Of a stretch of 64,000 nucleotides of DNA, positions 1 to 10,579 are shown piece after piece. The notes beneath the pieces are model-generated. The model saw only the letters and a list, made by a program, of their open reading frames with translations. It made no database searches and had not been told where the DNA came from. The stretch lies in NCBI GenBank assembly GCA_024336345.1, contig JANFOG010000002.1, forward strand, positions 930,001 through 994,000. The letters are read 5' to 3'. This DNA is from Mariannaea sp. PMI_226 (Eukaryota; Ascomycota; Sordariomycetes; Hypocreales; Nectriaceae). The translations under genes and the position numbers were made by a program. Within the stretch, counting starts at the first letter, position 1; every line of letters begins with the position of its first letter.

Positions 1-270
1 CAAAAGCAGATAAAATACCCGTCTCCCGAACTCCGGATCCCATTGATACTGATACCCATCAACAGATGCCCCTCTTATCCACCATCACCATCATTCATCA
101 TATCGGTCATCATTCAAGAAGCATTTTCGTGTGTTTTCCCAGTCATAACTCCGTGATTTTCGTTGTCTCTTTTTCCTCTTTATTGTCAAATGTAAGTTAA
201 ATGCCTACCCAGAGTAGACATGCAGCACCAGTATGGATGGTGTTTCTACTATTTTTCTTTGTGGCTGTCC

Positions 271-309
271 TTGTTGTTGTTGTTGTTGTTGTTGCTGTTG
301 CTGCTGCTT
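271..309. repeat. (TTG)n/(CTG)n microsatellite
   Basis: About a dozen triplets of TTG grading into CTG. It lies just beyond the stop codon of the leftward secreted-protein gene, so on that gene's strand it is a CAA/CAG run in the 3' untranslated region. The rest of 1-326 shows no other gene. Confidence 0.9.
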
Positions 310-326
310 TCACTCTTTGGTGCGTG

Positions 327-875
327 TTATGTTGATTTGTCGCATATTGGCTCAATTGTTGCAGTAGCCGTAGTAGTCGCAGTAGTCGCAGTCGTAGGAG
401 GGGGAGCAGAGCTGGTGGGCTTCTTCTTCAACGCGCAGTCGAAGCTCTTGAATAAAGTATTCCACTTAATAGCTCCAAGGTTAAACTTATGCTCATAGTT
501 GAAGTCAACAGCTCCAAAAGTGCATCCCGTAGGGCTGCGGCAAATATCCTTGCAGCCAGTGACGCGGGGGTAACAGGCAAAGTGCTCGCCGTCAGGAGCA
601 AAGGTGTTGATGTTTTGGTAGTAAGGCTTGGGAAGCTCATAGCACTGATTCATCTTGTAGACTTCATAGTGGCAGGTACCAGTGGCGTTTACACCTGTGC
701 ATGTGAGAATCTTGAGGAATTGAATATGTCAGTATTCTCTGAAGAACAAATTGGAATTGGCTGTGATTTGGGATTGACATACCCCTCCCACTTCCCGCTT
801 ATCATTCAAGTGGATTGGCGCAGACATGACCGCCAGAGCGGACACAATGGTTGCGAGGCCGATTGAGAACTTCAT
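327..875 (-). CDS. Small secreted cysteine-rich protein (2 exons)
   Basis: Predicted 158-aa secreted protein of unknown function. Exon 1 (875-783) encodes a signal peptide starting MKFSIGLATIVSALAVMSA, then a short segment ending in a Lys-Arg Kex2-type site (residues 26-27). A 72-nt intron (GTATGT donor, CTGAC branch site, CAAG acceptor) joins it in phase 0 to exon 2 (710-327). Exon 2 carries nine Cys and a Thr/Ala/Pro-rich tail. The acceptor was chosen because it keeps the frame open without stops. Signal peptide plus pro-site plus even Cys spacing fits an extracellular, disulphide-stabilised protein and is typical of fungal effector candidates. That role is inference; no named family was recognised. 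The Thr/Ala tail is encoded by a degenerate trinucleotide repeat. Confidence 0.8.
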
Positions 876-2616
876 TGTGACTTGATGGATAGTTACCCCA
901 GAAAAAAAAAATTGGAATGGAAATGGAAAGGATCTGAAGGTTTAGAACACCGATGAATGACTTGAGGTGACTTGAGACAAATTCTCAATCAATGCTCGTT
1001 GTGTTGTTGTGGTCGGAGTTGCAACTCTTTTATTACCGCTTATTTGTTGTTGTGGCTTTTCGCAGTGGCAGGGCTCAGCACATCCCAGCCACCTCTCTGG
1101 TCGCCGACTGCACGACCTACACGAGGACCCAACCTCTTTATAATCAATCCCCGACAACGAATCATGCGATGAGCCTCGGATTCTAGAAAAATTACGGAGT
1201 ACCCAAACACAGTAGAAGGGCCTTTTTACCCTCCCGGACGTCATATTGACCTATCGGGCAGTTTGCTGTTAATCAAGTCAACCACCAAGTAACCACATGA
1301 TGGGTTTCACTCCACTCAATTGGGCCAAGCAAATATCGTATCTCATCATCAACGTCATCCCCACAAACAAACATATTCACGGGTGAGCCTGCCGACCTCA
1401 TGGCATAAAGCCAATATTGCCCCGCCCGCACCGTGCACTGTGAGGTTCTTTAAGCTCAGAGAAACTGGAGCCACCCTGTGAGAACCTGTAGCCTGTCAGA
1501 TTGAAGGGCAGTTGGGCTATCCGTTCTTTTTTTTTTGCCACCAACCTTCCGGCCACAACGATTATGCAGGCAGGGTCCCTCTGTGTAATATCTAGCTGCA
1601 GGGGTTGCCTTCTTTTTGCCGTACTATAGAGCACATAGTACAGTATACGCCCCTCTTGTGAATCTCTGGTGCATGTGCTGCCCTAGTAATCCCTCTATCT
1701 CTGCATCTCGCCCTTATTCCTAGCTACAGTGTGTTGAATTGTAATCATTCTGTGCATCTCTCATAAATCTCAACTACACGTCCTACGTCGCAAATGTTTT
1801 GACCTTCCATTTGATGCACAACATTAGGTCTACTAAACACAGTGCCGTCGTAATCCCTTTCACTTCGTGTTGCTCGACATCGTATCCCATGTCGATCAAT
1901 CACTTGACCTGAATAAGAATTGGCATAATAGGTAATGATATGGCACCCGTTCGTAAGTTCCCTAGGGACAATTTGGTTTCGACCAGGCATATTCGTCACA
2001 TCCGTCAGTAACGTGCCATCACACAAGGACGTCATGGTGAATTGGGTTGTTCAACCCTTTTTGTTACTCTCCGTGCCAGTTCAGACTTGTTTACTTGATA
2101 GTGTGGTATTATTTGATAACGTCCTTCTAGGATTCGGCATAATATGACGGAGGTTTGGCTTCACTGTGTAGAGCATCTTGTAATGCCAAGCAACAATCTT
2201 ACTGCCCCCATTCCTTTGCAATGACCCTAAGCCCATGTCAATTTTGAAAAGCAAGTTTATGCCCAATTTCCAGACTAGATGGTCATGCCAGATTGGAATG
2301 TGCGAGCCTGACTTCAGTACTTGGCAAATCTTGTCATCCAGGACGTGACACCGTAGCAGCAAATCATGTAGCAGCAGCATGTAGCCTAAACAGGTGCCTT
2401 TCGTTTCTTTTTGTCTAGTTCCAATGTACAGCCAAAATAATTAAACGCCGCGCTCATACATCATTAACGACTTCGGGATGTGGGTGATCGGCGCATGTCT
2501 GTTTGATGAAGAGGATCGTCTTTCAACCTAGCCCGACTGTGGCTGAGGCAGTTGTGGTGGGTATATGTGCCTTGGGTCCAATCGAACCCAGTGTCGTTTT
2601 CATACTCTCAATGAGA
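876..2616. other. Intergenic region, mostly empty
   Basis: Contains the promoter of the secreted-protein gene (an A9 run at 902-910 lies in its leader region) and then AT-richer sequence. Apart from a doubtful small ORF at 1745-2035 I see no gene, RNA or mobile element. Confidence 0.6.
1745..2035 (-). CDS. Doubtful small ORF, hypothetical
   Basis: An uninterrupted 96-codon ATG frame with five cysteines and mixed composition that reads more like protein than a random frame. No signal peptide is encoded at its start, and an in-frame TGA lies five codons upstream. A second 99-codon frame on the same strand (2380-2081) starts with hydrophobic residues, but I could not find a donor/acceptor pair joining the two without stops. 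It could be a decayed secreted-protein gene or a chance ORF. Confidence 0.2.
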   Translation of the reverse strand: MTSLCDGTLLTDVTNMPGRNQIVPRELTNGCHIITYYANSYSGQVIDRHGIRCRATRSERDYDGTVFSRPNVVHQMEGQNICDVGRVVEIYERCTE

Positions 2617-3271
2617 TTATTGCAGCAACTCCTCGCAAGTCCAATCCTCGTAGCTGCAATTTGTGCGTCAGTCGCAAGATCACAATTGAAACACAACGCA
2701 ACACAAGAGGTCAACTTACTAGCCGTCCGGGAGGTATCGTCGAACAATCAAGGGAATCTTCTTCTCTCGCATCTCCTTGATCGCGATTTGCAGGGGATCC
2801 GTCTCGCCTTCGAGGTCGACTAGCACAGGCGCATTCATACTGGTTGACTGTTAGCCACCTATTTCGCGTCGCAAGAGTCCGTTTCTGATGATGGCGAACC
2901 TGATCTGCAGGGCGCGGGTGCCCAGGATACGTGCACGCTCGTACTTGGTCATGTAAGGGGTTGTGGTTCGCTCGCTGTCGGGAATCTTCTTGTCCTTCAG
3001 AATCTTGTCTCCACCCTTGAGCGCGTTTGCAGCGGCAGAAGGGTCACCGGAGACGACAACATTGTCCTGGTCATCACCATCCTGTTGCTCGTCATGGTTT
3101 CTGTCTTCCTCGACCTCGGGTTCGTAGAACTCGCCGACATCCTCATCCTCGTACATGGGCTCGTCGCTGTCGAGAAAATGTTAGACCAAGCCAATGGTGA
3201 GGCATTGCAACGGCGGCTGCAGTCTATACTTACGCGCCCATGCCAGCATCATCATCGCCAAAGTCAGACAT
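2617..3271 (-). CDS. RPB6: RNA polymerase I/II/III common subunit Rpb6 (RPABC2), 4 exons
   Basis: The 153-aa shared subunit of all three nuclear RNA polymerases, which helps assembly and clamp stability. Exons are 3271-3234, 3166-2900, 2839-2720 and 2653-2617. The N-terminus is the usual acidic disordered stretch ([11 protein letters not shown], then [12 protein letters not shown]). It is followed by the signature [17 protein letters not shown] and [19 protein letters not shown], then the helix ending [14 protein letters not shown]. The last exon supplies the conserved [10 protein letters not shown] tail. Intron 2 has a weak GTTCGC donor but a CTAAC branch site and a CAG acceptor, and splicing it restores the conserved core exactly. 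The donor of intron 3 overlaps an in-frame TAG. Length matches the family (about 155 aa). Divergent from TFIIIA. Confidence 0.95.
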
Positions 3272-3698
3272 GGCGCAGGATGTTCAAGGAGAAAAGGCTG
3301 AAATGTGTAGGAAGAAGGGGGTAGTCTTGACAAACAAATGTGAAGACTGATCCTTGGTTGGAGGCGCCTTTGTTCAACAGGCTCTGAAAAAAGCTTAAGG
3401 TTGCTGGAATAAAATCGTTTTGCCGTAGATTATCCGCCAGCTGAACTATCCACAACCTCAACCATGCAATGCACCATGGGTGGGGCCGTACCTTCCTTGC
3501 TCCCCACTGGCCTACAGATGGTCGACTCGATCGGTACGTACACTTAGTACCTATGTACATCTCCACTTCCGGACGTCAGGTCGTCGCCCAACACGCAAAA
3601 TTTCATGACACCGCCTTGAAATTATTCTTGATTCTGCCGCCTCAAGCTCACTCCATCCATCAACATCCCAATTTTCGGGGCATCGGCATGCTGGCAAA
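3272..3698. promoter_or_regulatory. Shared divergent promoter of RPB6 and TFIIIA
   Basis: A 427-bp interval separates the two start codons. No convincing TATA box is visible. It contains a palindromic GGTACGTACAC / TAGTACC cluster at about 3533-3550. An upstream ATG at 3688 precedes the TFIIIA start. Confidence 0.6.
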
Positions 3699-5296
3699 AT
3701 GGCTAAACGAAGCGCTGTTGAATCAGCACCCGGGACACCTTCATCTAGAAAACGCCAGGCCATAGATGCAGATGCACATGAAAATCACGACAATGACGAC
3801 GAATGTTTGTTCCACCGTTCCCCATTGTCTGCGTCTACTAACTAGCTGGTCAACTAGACATTGATGAACCTAATGATGATGCTACAACCGCCGAGACTCC
3901 ACGTTCTGCAACCGATGTCGACTCACCTTTGACCGTCAACACCAGTGCCACAACTCCACGTCCCAAGTTTCCTTCGGATCTCAAGACTCTTGCCTGCACT
4001 TGGCCAGGCTGCCCCAAAACTTTCAATCGCCCTGCCAGGCTAAGGGATCATCTCAATTCCCACACCAATTCTCGGCCCTTTAAATGCCCGTATGTTGGCT
4101 GTAACAAGGACTACATCGAAGACAAACACCTGAAACAGCACATTAAAGCAACTCACACCAATGAACGAAATCATGTTTGTCCGAGAGAAGGTTGTGGAAA
4201 GAGCTTCGTCACTGGCACCCGACTCAAACGCCACCAAGCCGTTCACGAGGGCGAGGAGAGATTCCGATGTCAGGATTGCGGTCAAAGCTTTCGCAAAAAG
4301 GAAACACTGCATAAACACGTCCGAAAGGAACACCAAGGACTACCAGCTCACCAATGCCCTGAAAACGGCTGTCCCCGCGCTTTTGATTCGAAGGCTGCCT
4401 TAAAGAGGCATCGAGAAAGGGAACACGGAGAAGCAAAATTCTGGTGCGGTGAATGTGGCTTAAAGAAAATGCCGGACGGAACCGAACAACGCATCGGCTT
4501 CACCACAGAGGTGCTCCTCCAGGCCCACGTCCGACAGGAGCACCAGAATTGCATGTTCTGCGAGTTCAAGTCAGCCTCCAGATGGGAACTGGAACATCAC
4601 GTCGAGATGCATCACTCTGGCAAGTCGGTCGAGGACCGGAAAACATTTTCTTGCCCTTACGAGGAGTGTGTCAAGAAGTTCACAAAGAATTCCAATCTGA
4701 AGGCTCATGTCCGAACTGCCCACGAGGGTTTCCGCTTCATCTGCGGTCAAGTAGATTTATCTGCCTCAAACTTGGCCGGCTGGGCCAACAGCCAGGGCTG
4801 CGGTGATAAATTCAGCACCAAAGTTCGTCTGGAGGATCATATTCGCTACAAGCACCTTGGCCATGAGCGCCCCAAGCTTTCCCGGACACAAACCTCTCAG
4901 CCTGATATGATTGAGGAAATTTCCGGGGCCGCCATACTTGCAAAGCAGAATATCACTTGCTCACAGTGTCACGAGAGCTTTGCGCGATACCACGATCTCG
5001 ACAACCATGTTCAGGTCTTTCACGGTATCGGCGGTAATACTGAGACAGATCCGGCTCTTTTCCTTTCCCGAAGTCAGCTTGATACTGAACAGCCCCTCTT
5101 TGGAGAAGACACGGCTGCCATGAAAGACTCTTGGTCGGAGGATCTGTTGAATGAAGAGGAGATCTTTGCAGCGCAAATGGATTACGGCCCTACCCCGGAC
5201 GAGTGGGCAGAGGATGAAGCCAATATTCTGCTGCTAGCCCGCGAACCTCACGGGCTCCCAAACACCATGGTTGATCCTGCGCTTGGATTCCTATGA
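3699..5296 (+). CDS. Transcription factor IIIA-like C2H2 protein (2 exons)
   Basis: Predicted 514-aa protein with ten C2H2-type fingers, matching the 9-10 finger layout of fungal TFIIIA, which binds the 5S rRNA gene internal control region and 5S RNA to recruit TFIIIC/TFIIIB and Pol III. Exon 1 (3699-3804) encodes a short basic/acidic N-terminus. A 53-nt intron (GTTTGT, CTAAC, CTAG) joins exon 2 (3858-5296). Fingers run consecutively from about residue 60 (ACTWPGCPKTFNRPARLRDH) to about residue 395 (CSQCHESFARYHDLDNH). Fingers 6 and 9 have long inter-Cys/His insertions, as TFIIIA middle and late fingers often do. The C-terminal 110 residues are acidic and low in complexity. The start ATG has an optimal AAAATGG context. 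Assignment rests on finger number, spacing and linkers; another long C2H2 factor is possible. Confidence 0.85.
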
Positions 5297-5895
5297 TACA
5301 AGCACATACGCGCGCATATTAAGACTACACGAAAGCACGGCGTTCAAAAATTAGGGATATTGAAATGTTTGTATGTTATATAGTTATATACCCCTGGCCT
5401 CAGGGCCAAGCGCGAGCCAAGCGCGAGCCAAGCGCGAGCCGCACTTGATAGTGGCTCGTCTAAGCTCCACGAAGCATATGCCAGCAACTAATTTACGAGA
5501 GTTATGAACGGGGAGAAAGGAAATACAAAGACGAAAAAGCTTTAAAGTTTAACCAATGCTGATTCCGTAACGCCCCCTTGCCGTGCCATCTATGAACCCT
5601 GATGTCTTCTGATGCAAGTCCGTATGTTTTCGTCCAAAAAGTTTGATCCCGAGGCGTGGAGTAAAAATGTCATATGGGGGAACACAGTACTCCAAGTGTC
5701 CAGGGATAATTCCGTAACCAAAAAAAAAACGCCAAACGAGGAAGATGAATTCCTCAAAAAGGGGAAAACAAAATGTCCCATAAAGCACCCCATTGCTATA
5801 ATGCTTCAACCCAAGAAGCAAAAAGAATGGAAGTGTCAACTTGATATTGAATTTTGTGAAGCGTGACTAGGTAGAGTTCGATGTATTCCGTGATC
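5297..5895. other. Convergent intergenic region
   Basis: Downstream of both TFIIIA and the ZIP transporter. Holds an 11-bp tandem repeat (5407-5440), an A9 run near 5721 and otherwise featureless AT-rich sequence, presumably both 3' untranslated regions. Confidence 0.6.
5407..5440. repeat. 11-bp tandem repeat, 3 copies
   Basis: Three head-to-tail copies of CAAGCGCGAGC about 110 bp after the TFIIIA stop codon, in its probable 3' untranslated region. Confidence 0.9.
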
Positions 5896-7726
5896 TCAAT
5901 GTGATCCAACTAGAGCATTGCTCACGCCCAGGAGAGCCATGCCGAGAAAACCGAAGAAGATGCACAAGTTGCGGTTATGGTTGAGGCTCAGGCTTTCAAC
6001 AAAAAGCTGCAGGCCCACACTAACCATGATGCCCGCAGTAGCTGCAAACAAGCACGCATATGCAACGGCGTTTGGAGTCATGTGCGTCCGGCTAGCAAGT
6101 TTGAACCACAAGGCAGCGATGCCGGCACCCATGGGTTGAGACAAACCACCAAGGAGGGCAGACCAAGCCATAGCGCGCCACCGAGATCCGAGTGCCATGT
6201 ACAAGGGTAGGCACATGGCAAAGCCTTCTGTGATATTGTGGACAAAAAGAGCCATGAATACGTTGAAGCCAAGGTCCGGATTGGCGTGATTCGTTGCGTA
6301 GGTGATGAAACCCTCTGGGAATTTGTGAAGCGCAATAGCAATTGACGTCTGGAGGCCAATTGATAAAAATGCATTTGTGGGCACATGGTGGTGATGTTGT
6401 GCCTCCAAGTCGTCGTCGCACTCTTCCATGGATGAACATGAAGCGTCATGCTCCAAGGTGTCTTGAGCTTCATCGTATGTGGGATCCAAAGGTTCTCGGG
6501 ACGTTGCTCGGCTTGTGCGAAAGGTTGGGCTGACGAGAGAATCTGACGCGTGGCTATGGTGATGACCATTGGTGTAGGTATCATGTCCGTCGCAGTTGTC
6601 GTGATCATGGTCGTGTCCCCGTTCACTAGCATGCTCGTGGTCTGCTGGCGCTGCCAAGGTTCCAGTAGTTGTTCGAAGACTGATTTGGTGCGAGGGTTTA
6701 ATGGCGCGCTTGCTCAGGTGCTTGAAGCACTCTTGGCCGCATGGGTCTGAGTATCCGTAACAGGATCCAGATTCGTCGCAGCCACATTTTGTGTCCTGCA
6801 CAAAAGACAGGACACGCTTTTGGACCTCGAAAATGGAGGATCTCCGGTCAACAGGAGCCGACTTTGCAGTTGGCGCGCGACTGCGGTTCACCACGGCAGG
6901 GCTAGCGGAGTTCTGTGCCATCTCACCGCTGCGAGTTGAGGCATGTCGCCTAAGCGAGTGTGAGTGTCGACCGTTCGTATCGGAATCAAGCAGAGGGGTT
7001 GTTTCAGATGGGATGTGGTGGCTATGACCATTTTCATCTCCAAGATCTGAAATCGACTTAGATATGGCGGGGCGCGAAGAAGCATGTTGAGACATTCGGC
7101 GTCGAGCACGGCTCACTCGAGATCGTCGTCGACTGTGGTGGCAGGAGTTTGCATCTTTGACAGCATTCTCGGCGTGAGTGTGGTCGCAGTCAACGACATG
7201 GGAGGGAATATGTTGGTGCAAGAACCTGGAGATAATTTGGATGCCGAGAAAGCCGGCAATGAAGCACGACATCATCAGAAGACCAGCAGCTTGTTCGGAC
7301 CATCCGGCTGATTTCAGGTAACCTTTGGATTCAGGTAGCATACTAAACAACGCCGAAAAAATCTGAGACAAAGACCGTTAGCAATCCCTCGCATTGACAT
7401 AAGATTGGATGCAAGGAAGAATTTCATACGCACCATAACGCCAAAGCTCAGGCTCAGGGAGCAAGCAAGAAAGACATTGCTTTCTTGGATGCGAAAGTTG
7501 CGCTGGCCGGGGAAGAGGCGCACAACGATGTCAATACAGACTATAGAAGCGCCAATAATGCAAGCTGAGGGATTATCAGAGTTAGTATGATTCAAGGAGA
7601 GCAGCGGCTATCACACGTAGTTAAGGAGTGGGATGCAGTCAGTAAGATGAACGTACCAATGCCGCTGATAACACACATGATCCATCCGCGGGTGTCATTG
7701 TCGAGGCCTCTCGCAGAGAGAGCCAT
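5896..7726 (-). CDS. ZIP-family zinc transporter, vacuolar Zrt3-like (3 exons)
   Basis: Predicted 555-aa ZIP (SLC39) transporter, length and layout close to yeast Zrt3, which releases zinc from the vacuole. Exons are 7726-7657, 7564-7434 and 7362-5896. Three N-terminal membrane segments are followed by a very long His/Arg/Ser-rich loop (about residues 125-420) with HDHDHD and HHHSH tracts. ZIP signature helices follow: HKFPEGF in TM4 and HNITEGFAMCLPLY in TM5. The loop also has a Cys cluster (about residues 261-279, CGCDESGSC...CGQEC) and an acidic dileucine motif ETTPLL (about residues 187-192), the AP-3 type signal used for sorting to the vacuole. The start sits in a perfect GCCACCATGG context; an upstream in-frame TTG was rejected. 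Zinc flux direction is inferred from the family. Confidence 0.9.
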
Positions 7727-10579
7727 GGTGGCAGCTTCTCCTTCGCCTCTCAAAAGGCGTGACGGTTGGAGAAGGGTTAAGATGGTGGCATGAGCAGCAG
7801 TACGAGAAGATGCTGTAGCAATGGGTGGTGGCCGCGGTAGTAGTAGTGGTGGTGGCGGAGCACTCAAACCAGGTTGGTAAGTAGTCGTAGGGATGAAGAA
7901 TGAGGGTAGGTGTAGGGCCGCAGATGGGTATGGAGTGCTGGGGCCGTAGTGGATTGGAAAGTCTAGGTCGAGGTTAACTCGGCGAGGCTATAACCGGTAG
8001 TATGGGATACAGCGAGTTTCGAGGTTCGACGACGAGAGTGACTGCCAAACTTGCTTGGAAATCTGGACGAGGTGGGACCTGGCGACCTCGTAGTTTTAAT
8101 GGACTTCTGACGTAGCGTGCAAATTAGCGTCGCGGCGGACCGTGGTCGACGGAGAAGTTCAGTTCGCGGGGCTGGACGGAGTTTGGAACGGAGTGTCCGT
8201 ACTGTAGAGTAATAACCTGCAGTCTGTAGTCTGTACTCCGGACTCCGGAGGGTATTTGGCAGTTATTAACCTAACAAGTTTACAGGTTTGCAGGCTGCGG
8301 CTCTCTTTTGACAAGGGCTCTGGTTCGGGGTGTGGTTGAAAAGGGAAACAGGAAGGGGAAAGACGCAGGAACAAGCAGGGGAACTATGTAGTAGTTAACT
8401 TATGAAGGAAGCAAAAGAGAAGGCAGCGCATTGCCTCAGCCAGAGTCGTAACCACACCACATCAAGGCTAGTACGTACACTGAGAGTGAGGTACAGTGTG
8501 CGACGTACAATGCGTCGAGTCCGGTGAAGGGGAAGTTAACCCTCAGGGTTCTCACGGCCCGTCATGGCCGAGCCGCCATTGGCTGAGAAGCTGGATGGGC
8601 ATGGATGTGGATGGAGATGGGGCCTTTTCAACCCACCTCGCCTTATAGTAAGTCTCTCCTGGCCAAATGATTTCAAAGCAACACTATCAGCATCGATGGG
8701 CTTACCTTGTGTTTTTTTTGGTCATTGTATTATTCCAATATGAGCATACGACATGATCTCGTCGTCTTCCCTTGAAAGGCTTTACAACCTTGATGTTCTC
8801 AGCCTATCTCCAACTCCCACCTCAATATTCTTATCCCTGCTTGAGCAAAAAGAGCCCTGTATTATCTCATGTAGCAATGGCGTACCAAGTACACCAACAT
8901 CCAAAAATCTCCACTCATCATGATATTGACAAAGACATGGCACGTTTCTTTGTCAGTGAGATGTTCCTCGTTCTTTTTCCACCCAACCTCTCCTGTCCTA
9001 TTTCTAATTCAAGTATTCTCTTTTTTTTAAACCAATATAGAAATCAGGGTAGTACAGAATTTTTTTTTTTTTTTTTTTTGAAAAAAAAAAATAAGCCTCC
9101 CCGGATATGACGGGTGAAAGTAGGAACAACTTATTTTTCGGGCACCTACCACTGTACTTGGGTCTCAGATGCTCAAAGGTCAAGCGGCGAATCATGGTCA
9201 CGCATTTTGTCATCGCTAGTCGTAGTGCATGAATAGCCTCAACAGTAGCAAAGCACTGATTCGTACGGCTAACCGCATGACGATAACAATACAAGTTGAT
9301 TCTTTGCAAATGGCAGACACCGCCTCTTCTTCAGCATCGGTGAGAAATCGATTGGACGTTGTAAGACATTAGCTGTCAATTTCCTAGGTAAGGTAGTCAA
9401 TGGTGGGTCATCTGGCGTCAGGCACAGACAGTAAATACGATGGTGTCCAAGATCGACCAAACTCCATCTCCAACCCTACATAGGTCTCAATATTGTGAGA
9501 TTTTCTCCAACCGATTAATAGATACGTATCGGTCTTGAGGTGTTAGTCTTTATCATGAATCAATCGCTATATCCAACACAATAGGATATGCGAATGGCCA
9601 TTCCAAGTGCTATCACTTAAATCATCATCCTCCTATCAAAGTGAGGATCCAAGTCTAACCCTAGGCATTCTGTATGAATCAATCATCCAAAGTGTCCCGT
9701 AACATTTTTCTTGCCGCTTTCTTTTCAACTATAAAGGGCACTTAAGAAAGTATGTTTACGCATTCGACGCGGTTGTGCTGAATTTTCTACGATGTCAAGT
9801 CTAAGCTCGATGCGACTTAATTCGGGTTTACAGGGCTTGTAATTATCTGAGCATACAAAAGGAATGGCTATTAGTGAGTAGGTGTGATTTGGGGACACTA
9901 TCTCATTTGTGAATGTCAATCAAAACTTTTAGGTTAAAAAATTCCAGCCAAATCCAATACAGAAGACATGTTGGTACCCCAACTACATTTACTTGTCGAC
10001 TCTACATACAGCGTTCTGTGTGGTTGCTAATGATGGCCCACGAATATATTTCCGTGTCATCTTTCTCATGTTAGGGGACAGAGACCAATTATCTTGACAA
10101 TTCGCTCTAGATTGCACATAGAGTACCTATGTATAATCTTCCCTGGCCACCTAGATAACTCTACACTGACTGGGATCATTTCCCCACGCTCTTTGGAGAG
10201 CCACCATTGACGTCAATAATGTGGACAGGATCCTCAGCTAGTGGAAGACCCTTGTTTGATGCTTGGTGTTATCGTTATCTGCGGGAAAAGCCCGGCTCCA
10301 ATACATAGCTGCGTCGAAAAATTCACCTTATAACTACAGAATCAGTTCTGGCTCAGCCCTTGGCTTCGAGACATCCTGCAGCTGAGTAGCACAATTGGGC
10401 CATTGTGCAACTTCAATCCCGTGCCTGAAAAGCCACACTTCATTCGCTCCGGCCATTTCCTTCATCTCTCATCTCTCCCCCTGAATCTATCAATAATACA
10501 CCATCTCTTCACGAAAATATACTACTTTCTCGACCTGCTCACTCTGATCTGCTCTCCCTCTTGAAACCTCGCCAGCACA
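7727..10579. other. Long intergenic region
   Basis: GC-rich promoter of the ZIP gene (7727-8640), then an AT-richer stretch (about 8640-10200) with no supportable gene, then a CT-rich leader before the endonuclease gene (about 10440-10579). A T20-G-A11 tract lies at 9060-9091. I see no transposase, terminal repeats or RNA gene. Confidence 0.6.
9060..9091. repeat. Poly-T / poly-A tract
   Basis: Twenty T, one G, then eleven A. The two homopolymers could pair as a near-perfect hairpin or, equally, be ordinary slippage products. Confidence 0.85.

Noticed and set aside
6078..6632. 184-codon ORF on - strand
   Set aside because: A shifted frame inside the ZIP transporter exon 3; no independent start context.
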